DNA from: Marasmius tenuissimus
Lineage: Eukaryota; Basidiomycota; Agaricomycetes; Agaricales; Marasmiaceae
Length of the DNA: 64,000 nucleotides
Reading direction: 5' to 3'
NCBI GenBank assembly: GCA_029532415.1
Contig: JAQOTA010000069.1
Coordinates: 2,170,001 to 2,234,000, forward strand
Below the pieces are notes generated by a model. It was not told the origin of the DNA and ran no database searches. It saw nothing but the letters and a program-made list of their open reading frames with translations. Of this stretch, positions 55,528 to 64,000 are shown in pieces. The translations under genes were made by a program, and so were the position numbers. The stretch's first letter is position 1; each line of letters starts with the position of its first letter.

Positions 55528-58520
55528 TCAAAGGCGTGATCCGTAGTATCTCAATGATAGATAGTTGGGGACTTGAACGACTTTGATGTTGGTGGTCTTG
55601 CCCTTGAGGCCTGTGGGAATTGTGGCCTCGGATATTCGGATATTCAAATCAGGCAGGTCAACACCCGGCCCGATTCGTACTGGGACTCGCGGACGACGAA
55701 ACTGCGATATCGAGAAACGCAGCAGGATAGAGTAGATTTGTATGATACTGAAAACGAGCCTCACACCAGCACGTATTACCTCGGGCAATTCCTCAAACCA
55801 GTGTCCCACTACTAGAACCGGCGTCTCTGCGAATGCCAAATAACACTGTAGCAGCTGCTTGAGCCTCACCGACATCGTGTTCTCCTGGATCATTTGTCTC
55901 GCTCTCAACCATAATCTCCAATGTCGTGTGTACAATGATCAGGTTTGAGGTGATTTCCTATCTTGAGATGAGTGAGTGCGGACCAATGAATATCCGAGCA
56001 TAGAGAACTCACCATAATAGGACGGAAAAAACCATAAGCATAGGTCAAGGTACGAGTCAAGTCGTCCAAACCTTTTGCTATCACCGAGTACTCCGCAGAT
56101 CGCAATACACTCTAAAGTCTGTTGATGTACCGATTATGGAGGCACAGGAATCATAAGGGGACATGTGCGATAGATGTGTAAAGCTATCTCGACCTCGATT
56201 CTTAATATGTGTACGTAGTAACTGTACAGTGAAAGCCTCTATACAGCACATGAGAAAAGGAAGCTCAGATGTCGCTGAACAACCCTTCGAGGCGACCCGC
56301 CGACTACCAACTTTCGGACCATTCATTCCTGTGGACAACGTTTGAGAACGACCAAGTCGAGCCAGCGAGAGTTCGAATCTCCTCCACGGGGAAAGAGACA
56401 ACAATTGTGATATAAAAAGGTGTTGCGGTATCGCACGTTCTAGTGTTGGTGGCACATGGAGGTTATAAATTTGCCACGCCGGCCGCTCGGCGAAGGTAAG
56501 GAGGCCTGGAATAGCGGTGATAGCAGCGCAAGGTTCAGCCTGGAATATGGAAATCCGCCGGTTGACTATACCTCTAGGAAACGAGCCCTGTATGTGTTTC
56601 CGTGACACCAGCCGACGCATGACGTGTATCCACGTGGCGAAAGCTCATTCTGGCATCAAGGGCACCGGAATACAGCTGAGACCTTGAAGAAGAGAGCATA
56701 GGTGTAAGTGAAGGAAGTTTTTGGCACCAATGACCATGGGTGATGAACGTGCTTGTTGCCAGGTAGGAAGGTATGACCGAGATCGAGGACCTTTCGAGGA
56801 ACGTAACAACAGAAGGCTGGTGGGCACCAGCAGGCACGTATTCGGAATCCTGATCCAGACTCGAGAAAAACGATGGTCGCAAGTATGGTGCAATTGATGG
56901 TTTACGAGAGGGCACCCTTTCGTACCATTTCCAGTCCGAAAACGGGCGTTTTCGACCATTTCCTTGACCTTTCACACAATACTCAGCGGCCAGATCTGGG
57001 TGACCCATCCTTTGCGGGGTAAGACAGGTTGCCACCGCAGCCTCCGTTACCCAAAGACCGTCAAAGCCCCCCAAACCACACGAATGCGAGGCCAAGGCAC
57101 GGTTTGGGAGCGAAAGCCGGGTGGTGGATAGTCTAAATCTGGTCATGAAACGCAACCTGAAAGAGAGCAGAGGTAAGCCCTCGGAAGCAACTACCAGCGT
57201 AGAACTAACCTAATGCGACCGACAATGGCATAACTACCTTTTCACCCCAGGAGGTGCAACGTAGACAGTCGGCAGGAGTAAACGATCTGGAGGTTGGATG
57301 TGGTAGCACCACATAGTCCGCGATGAGTCCAGTCACATCTTGGGGTTGAACCATTGTTGATGAGAGAACCGTCGAATGACAGATCTGAGAGGTCTGGGAT
57401 AGGGAGGACAGCATGCGAGTGCACAGATATGGTCAGAATTGTCGCCTCCAATCCGGAAGATGACATGGACAAGGTAATTCTCGGACAAGTGTGGGCGGTG
57501 GGCGAAGGGCGCAGTCAAGTTTCGGGATTTGGGGCGGACATTTGCCGGGCCATCATGCTCTCTGCCCTCCACGTATGCACCGGCTTCCTTGAGTTATAGT
57601 GCTGATCACTTGTTTAACACGTTCAGAGTGTAGTGGACCATGGCTTGAGCGTGAACCGGGTTGCGAGCGAAGGTCTTCCAAAAGAAGGGAGATGAGCTGA
57701 TGAGCCTCAACTTCAGCGTCAAACACAGGACTGACCTGAATGACCAGCAATGTCGAGAATGCGGCGAATGCACCGTCAATCTCCAAAGTAGGACAAATAT
57801 CAGGATAGCAGATATGTAAATGTGATAGGCTTCCGTTGTCGATAGGCGACATCCACATTGAGGCTGATGGTTGTTGGAACGAGGCTGGATGGGGAGACAT
57901 AACGCCTGGATATCTTGCGACGATGTTGTCTGGGGCTAGGCTTCGCACTGAAACCTTTGGGGAGTTCTTAAGCGGAGTCAGGAAATTTCTGGTCGAGCCT
58001 GTTGTGACGTACTGGCAGTGGTCTCCATCTTTTCCCCAATGTCCAGCGGTGTCATGCAGTCCTGAATGGTGTTTCCCGAGATCAGCCGATTGCTCCCAGC
58101 GATGGTCGCGTAGAGAGATATAACGCAGACAGCCTGTTGTCGCCAGTGTCAGAAGACGAGATAGAACTGAAAAATGAACGGGACAACGTACTAGACTGAC
58201 GAGAAGACTGCATGTATGTGTTGATTTTCATTACCAAAATCGCGAGTCGTGGTTATGGCGGAATGGTAGAATCCAAGAATTTGGATTGACCGAGCGATGC
58301 GGGGCGACAGCCGTGGTTACCACGGCTGTTGAAGCAATGAACGGCCCCATTACGTCACCGCCAGCGTCAAGACGCCAATGATCGTCGGCGCTACTTGGGC
58401 GCTTCATTGCCTTGTCTTTTCGCAGCCTCTTCCACGCCGAGGAACAATTCAACACAAAGCGTGTGATTCGACAGCTCAGCCGACTGTACGACACGTAGAA
58501 AGTGCTTTCTATCTGTGATT
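55528..58520. repeat. Segment A of a diverged ~3-kb duplication, unknown function
   Basis: Matches segment B (60840-63970) in the same order and orientation. Examples: the 'tactactagaaccggcgtct' area (about 55800) with about 60860; 'gttgatgtaccgatt' (about 56120) with about 61088; 'ccctccacgtatgc' (about 57565) with about 62647; the 'atgaacgggacaacg' area (about 58172) with about 63594. A minus-strand frame (55528-55935) has a partly conserved counterpart in segment B (YLAFAETPVLVVGHW against YLAFRQTPILVVGHW). This suggests an intron-rich minus-strand gene or a decayed one. I cannot assign a family or exon set. Confidence 0.6.
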
Positions 58521-58982
58521 TTTGAACTCTCTACATTGCCTTCGGGTCGCTCCGACGGTTCGAATCCTTGTCTCAAGATGGAACCGTCTTGCTGTCTGAA
58601 GTCCCATGGCAAAACTAGAGACTACTGCATATTGGTCATCGGATCTACTGTACGTGTGTTTCCAGATGCTTTTCTGCATTTCAGAATTCAGATCGTGCTC
58701 GTTTCTACGTAGCTTCGTGCCGCTCATGGATCTACTGGACTTGTAAGTGTTATTCGAGTCCTGAGTATACCTTACAAACGGCTTCAACAAGTTTCCAAGT
58801 GACGCACTCACCAACCACTACCAAACATTGATTCGGGTTTTCAATTCATTTTTCTAGAAGTTCGGATCACTCAATTATCAGGCGAGGCTGAAGAGATATA
58901 TTTCCGTTACTGCATCTGACAACAGCCTGGATGCTCAAGCGGAATGACCCCATCACCACCGATCACAAATACTGGCGCGGAA

Positions 58983-58989
58983 TATAAAG
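58983..58989 (+). promoter_or_regulatory. TATA box of 7TM copy 11
   Basis: TATAAAG, 56 nt upstream of the ATG at 59039. Confidence 0.55.
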
Positions 58990-59038
58990 CCTACACTCCA
59001 GTCTAGGTCCCCCAATTTTGAGCCACCTCTCGTCGGGC

Positions 59039-60386
59039 ATGGCTTCGTCAGAAGCAATGGTGTTGGATGCGTTACTCGCTCAACGGCAGCACCTTTGGTG
59101 TATCGTTGTGGGATCATTGGCAGTAAGTCTGCCTACATGCATCGGTATATCTTATCTCGACAATGGTTCGATTAGGTCGTTGTTTGGGACATTCTTCTAC
59201 ATCTCCAGGTCGACTTTCAATTGATGCGAAAGTCCGGGTTTCACCTTCCACAGGCTGTATACGTGGCATCGAGGTGAGTTAGCATTGCCCAGGGGCTGGC
59301 AAAACTCTCATAATATCTAATCAGGATCATGGCCATTGCGTTTGTGCTTTCCGAAATGATATTCTTGAGTATGTTCATCGAGTTTACCTCCAAACTGCGG
59401 TCGTGATACATCCTCTATTCCCAGACACCTTCGTTGGTTCTCACTGTCGGGCAATCTCTCTCGTATCCATGTGTTTGTGGTCTCTCCATTACACCTTGAT
59501 TGGGCTGTTGAATCTGGTACGGACCCGCGCCATCTTCTTTGGCCATACTTGGGTCATTCGATTCTTCTTCGTACTGTGGTTGATATCCGCCGGAACCTCT
59601 ATGGTATCTAGCCCATTCTATCTCCAAGGAGGTATTATTGGCAAGAGCTCGTGCATGCACATGAAACTCAACACCACCCTCGCACAACTCATGATCAGCA
59701 TCAGTATTTTCCAAGGCATCTGCATCATCTTTGCAACAAGCCATGGCCTAATCCTCTCCTCGGCGAGTTTGTATGGGTCTGTGGCACTGCCTAGTGTGAT
59801 GGAATGGTTAAAGTTCATGGTCGTGGCAAAGGATGTTCCCGTATATTCCAGATCCCTTCTACGGCATGAACAAAAATACTTCTTGTGAGCTCTTACTTAT
59901 TCTGATTCCATGTTCGGGAAGACCCTGACCTCAAAGCCCGCCTGTAGGATGCACCTGCCTTCGTGTCTGTTGATGATAATCATAATAAGGATCGAGACTA
60001 TCCCACTTGCATATTGCATGGGAATTATCATTGTCGCAGTCGTCCTCTTCCAGTGCGGGTCGGCCTCTGTCTTCCGGAACGTCGGAATATCGACGCGGGT
60101 CCTCGAAGAAGCAACAATCAGCGTCAATAATGAACCAATTTGCTTTCGGTCCGAAGATATGACCCCCCGTTCTTCCCATAGCGGAGATGTTTCGAGTGCT
60201 CAAGAGAGTGACGAGTATTCGATCACAGACTCGGCGGTGAGTGATGATTTTATGTTGGATTATCAGACCCGCTCAGCGTCAGAATCAATAGTCTGCGAGG
60301 GAGATTCGGTCAGGGGGAAGCCGTCCCGCAAATCAACCAGCCTAAGGAGTCGAATTCTAAGTACTCAAAAATACTTCTGTCCATAA
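59039..60386 (+). CDS. Orphan 7TM protein, copy 11 (five exons)
   Basis: Exons are 59039-59122, 59176-59273, 59325-59368, 59425-59884 and 59948-60386, totalling 1125 nt (374 aa). It has WDILLHLQVDFQLMRKSGFHLPQ, SHCRAI, SSCMHMK, VVAKDVPVYSR and, in exon 5, CGSASVFRNVGIS, where the CRSCS motif is altered. The tail is long and Ser/acid-rich, with a basic end (GKPSRKSTSLRSR). It lies 4 kb beyond the glycosyltransferase, isolated from the main array and between the two duplicated segments. Confidence 0.87.
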
Positions 60387-60839
60387 CGACTGGTACCGAG
60401 GCTTAAAGTCGGGACCTGTATGGTTGTCAGTCATAACAAATGCGTATATATCATTATCACGATAGAACTACGAGGTCAATTACTGTAATTGTACACTAGT
60501 CACGTTTAGTCAAGGATACTTTCAGGGTCCTCTAGATGAATAAATCGCCCATTTTCTCTTACTGATTCTCTGACTTGATGCTCCGAGGACTTAGCTTCTT
60601 GCTGCCCTTCTAGGGGAAACTTCACTGTATTCTCGATTAGCCATGCACCTTCTCGAGGGAACAGAGCCACGACAGGGATAATAGCTATATCAAGTTGCGG
60701 TTTCCTCAGCTACCTCTCAAGCATGCCGACGCCCGTTTTACATATGAGAAAACTTCGATATTGAAAAACATAGTAGAACAGGACAGACTTGTATAGAAAT
60801 AGTACGCCTCACACAGACATGTATTGTTGTAACATCGAA
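60387..60839. other. Intergenic, nothing recognised
   Basis: No gene or repeat recognised. Confidence 0.45.
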
Positions 60840-63800
60840 CAATTTTCCATCCCAGTGTCCTACTACTAGAATCGGCGTCTGTCTGAATGCCAAATAAGTA
60901 TGTAACACCTTCTCGAGCCACGGCCAGTGATTGTCCGAGCATAGAGCTTCAAGTCAACTGGGAATTCGCCATAAAACGAACGAGCAGGACACAGGATTAA
61001 ACGAGCATCAGTCAACAACCAAATCGATTCGTTGAATCTTTGATACCCTCGAGCACTCCGCAAATCGAAACACACTCCAAAACCCGTTGATGTACCGATT
61101 GTAAGTATAGAGGCGCACGTATCATAAGGTGATATACGCGATGGATGGATAAAACGATCTCGATTTTGAATGCGTGTGCATAGTAGAATGAGGGCTTCTA
61201 CAACCGAAACTTCGGAAGGAAAAGCCGGTGAAGGTGTCGCTGAACAAGTCTCCGAGGCGACTAAGACCCGCCGATCCCAGTCTTTCAGATCATTCATCCC
61301 TGTGGGCAATGTTTGAGAACGTCCAAGTCGAACTGACGAGAGTTCAAATCTCCTCCGGGCGAAGAGAGACGAGAACTCTAATTTTCCGTGTCAAGAGAAC
61401 CAGTGGCGATGTGAGAATGCAGGCAGCGCTCCCGCTATCATTGGCGGCATCATGATGATTAATGACAATGAAAGGTGGCAAGGCATTGCACGTTCTGGTG
61501 CTGGTGGTATATGGAGGTCCCGAATTGACCATGGTGGCCGCACGGCGAAAGTGAACAGACCTGGAATGGTGGTGACGATGGCCGGCACTTGATAGTAGCG
61601 TAAGGTTTGTCTCAGAACGTCGCAATACGCTGATTGAGCACACCTCTCCTGATCGGCAAGCCGAGACTCAAGTTTGTTTCCTCAACACTATTCCGGCGCA
61701 CGACGCGTATCCACTTGGTTGGAGCTCGATTTGGCATTGAGAGTCCCGAAATGCGGCTGGTAGACCACGGAGGTGGTACGGATGCAAGAGAAGGGAGTTG
61801 TTGGCGCAAATTAGCATCTGTCATGGGCATTGAACCCCCATGGTATCACCTAGGAAGGTACGACCAAGATCGGGGACAGTTGGAAAAACATGACGACTAA
61901 AAGTTGTTGGGGAACAGCAGTCACGTATTCGGAATCCAAACTCGACAGGAGAGAAGCGATGGTCGCAGGTGTTGTGCCCTGGATGGGGTACGAAAGAGGG
62001 CATCCTTCTATCCCGATTCCAATCTGATCCTGGAGCGCTCCCAACTATTTCCTCGAGCTTTCGCCCACCATTTTCAGCAACCAGAAACTGTGCGACTCGT
62101 TGTTTGTGGGGTGGGGTACGTTTCGATCCTACCCTTCGATGTCCGAAGACCGTCGAGGGTTCTCAAACAAGATGAATATGAGGCCAAGCCTCGGTTCGAG
62201 AGTAAAAGGCGGGTGGTGGGCCGACTGATGCATGAACCTGGCCATCGTTGAGCGCAACCTTGGAGAGAGAGGAAATGAGCCCATGAAAGCAAACACTAGT
62301 GTAGAACTAACCTGACACGACCGACAATGGCAGAACTACCATTTCCACCCTGAGAGGCGCAGCGTGGGCAGTCCACGAGAGTAAACGATCTGAAGGTCGG
62401 AAAGCGGGGCCTTGTTTGCATGATAAGACCACCGCAATATGCCCAGTGTAATATTTTGAGCTTGAACCGTTGTCGAAAGAAACGAACGACGGGTTTGAGA
62501 GGGAATGGATAGAGAGTGTGACGTGCGAGTGAACGGATAGGACAAGATGTCGTTGCCTCCACTCCAGAAAACGACGTGGACAAGGTGGTTTTCGGAGAAG
62601 CGTAAGCAATGGGCGGAGGATGAGGGGGTAGCCAGATCTGCTCTCTGCCCTCCACGTATGCGCCTGCATCCTAAAATCATAGTGCCGGTGCCTTGCTTAA
62701 CACGGTCAGTGAGCTAGGGCGTGAGTGCAAGCCGGGTGGCGAGGAAAGATCCTCTGGAAGAAGGGAAATGAGCCTATGAGCCTTCAACGCCAAATACATG
62801 ACTAACCTAACTAACCAGCGGTGTTGAGTCACAGGCAAGACCGTTCACCTTCATGTAGCGAATAGGCCGTCGACCTCCAAGGTAGGACCGATATCAGGAT
62901 AGCAAATGATGGGTTCCAGTTGTCGATACGCAATACCAATGTTGATGCTGATGGTTGTTGGAATGAGGCTGGAGAGGAGACCTAACGCCCGATGATATGG
63001 TCTATGGCTTCAAAAGCTGGGGTCGGTACTGGTGGCAGCGGGGAGAGAATTCCTAGTCGGCCTGTTGCAACGTCTTGATCTCCAAATTTCTCCAAATTTC
63101 CTTGATTCATTATCCAGTGACACTGTGGTTCTGGATGGTGTTTCCCGAAATCAACCGGCTGCTCCCACCTGGATGGTCAGCAGTACTGTTGATAATGTCT
63201 ACAGGTTAGACCTGAAAGATCAAAAGGACGTGAAGGTAACACGCACCTGCTACCATCCGGCGGTTATCCTAAAGATGATTTGTCGGTGACCGTTGACATA
63301 ACAATTCCACCCGTTTTCTAGCGAGGGTACCATCGTTCTGGAAGATTAGACTGAATTCGAGCACCTCCAAAGGTATTTTAACACAGAGATAATCGTACCG
63401 CCGCAGTCCTGAGTCGTTCTTGTCCATCCCACTGGGTCCGCCAGAGAAAAAGGGTTGGTAGATCACGCTTTGCTGTCATATCATTCTCAAGGTTGTTCTC
63501 TTGATAGATTGCTTGGCCCACATAAGCAGAGGGTTTCACGGCGAAGACAGCCTATTGTCACCAACGTCAGAAAACGAGACAGAGTAACTGAAAAATGAAC
63601 AGGACAACGCACTAGACTTGATACTGCCTTGGCCTGGTCAACGACGAAAAGACTTCATTGTATGTGTTGATATTTATCATCATAATCGCGAGACGTGGTT
63701 GTGTGCGGAATGGGAAAGAATTTGGGTCGACTGAGCGATACGGGGCAAGAACGTTGATAATGAATTCGCCTGACAGTGAACTCGCAACGAACGGCATGCC

Positions 63801-63970
63801 GCACCGTTATGTCAGCATCGCCCTGCCAGTGCTCGCCGGCGCTACTTGAGCGCTTCAGCGCCTTGTCCTTACCCACCATCATCAGCCTCTTCTGCACCTT
63901 TATTTCGAGGAATATGTCAACACAGCGTAACTCCCCCGTGAGTTGAAAGCATTTTGGAGTCAACATAACC
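60840..63970. repeat. Segment B of the diverged ~3-kb duplication
   Basis: Counterpart of 55528-58520 (see there). Indels are frequent. Minus-strand frames such as ENHLVHVVFWSGG (about 62580) and ENYLVHVIFRIGG in segment A (about 57475) stay recognisable, so part of it was probably coding. No complete gene model could be made. Confidence 0.6.
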
Positions 63971-64000
63971 GTATCTTGAGCGACAGCTCAGTCGCTTCTA

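Noticed and set aside
1..64000. CRISPR arrays, bacterial operons, ribosomal RNA
   Set aside because: No regularly spaced repeats, no ribosome-binding-site-led gene runs and no rRNA-like stretches; the intron structure shows a eukaryotic nuclear genome.

Overview
This is nuclear DNA from a mushroom-forming basidiomycete (Agaricomycetes). The evidence is the short (about 50-60 nt) GT-AG introns, the chromodomain Ty3 and Ty1/copia retrotransposons nested in each other, and a tandem family of seven-transmembrane (7TM) orphan proteins of the kind expanded in Agaricomycetes. I cannot name the genus.

Layout. (1) 1-4440: one intact 7TM gene, one internally deleted copy and one decayed copy. (2) 4986-5642: a hAT-type non-autonomous DNA transposon with an 8-bp target-site duplication (TSD). 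(3) 5800-19684: a copia element (copia-1, + strand) with 456-bp LTRs and TSD GATTG. A chromodomain gypsy element (gypsy-1, - strand, 11750-17533, TSD AGTTA) is inserted in its pol. (4) 20098-33383: a three-layer nest. A solo LTR of the gypsy-1 family (TSD ATCTT) was split by gypsy-2 (+, 20313-33213, TSD GAAAC), and gypsy-2 was split just before its chromodomain by copia-2 (-, 26088-32458, TSD AACCC). Copia-2 keeps one uninterrupted 1802-codon gag-pol ORF. (5) 34545-35232: an inverted-repeat element carrying tRNA-like modules and degenerate CCCTAA telomere-like repeats. (6) 36353-52436: the main 7TM array, with five intact genes, a frameshifted copy, a pseudogene and a relic, plus two small inverted-repeat elements. 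(7) 53013-54876: an intact six-exon UDP-glycosyltransferase gene on the minus strand. (8) 55.5-64 kb: two diverged copies of a roughly 3-kb segment of unknown function, flanking one more intact 7TM gene (59039-60386).

All seven intact 7TM genes share one architecture: five exons, exon 2 always 98 nt, exon 3 always 44 nt, exon 4 457-463 nt, all on the + strand. Each of my splice models gives a coding length divisible by three (313-399 aa). Two cysteines placed like the GPCR TM3/second-loop disulphide are kept in every intact copy. The family looks like a lineage-specific membrane receptor-like array growing by tandem and block duplication. Ligand and function are unknown.

Main points for a second look. 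Both gypsy elements carry a primer-binding site complementary to the predicted 5' end of their own transcript (Tf1/sushi-type self-priming), while both copia elements carry a site matching the internal half of initiator tRNA-Met. The outer gypsy-2 has identical LTRs, yet the copia-2 inside it has diverged LTRs, which reverses the expected ages. Most stops in copia-1 and gypsy-2 are explained by C-to-T change. Two 7TM genes use GC-AG introns.
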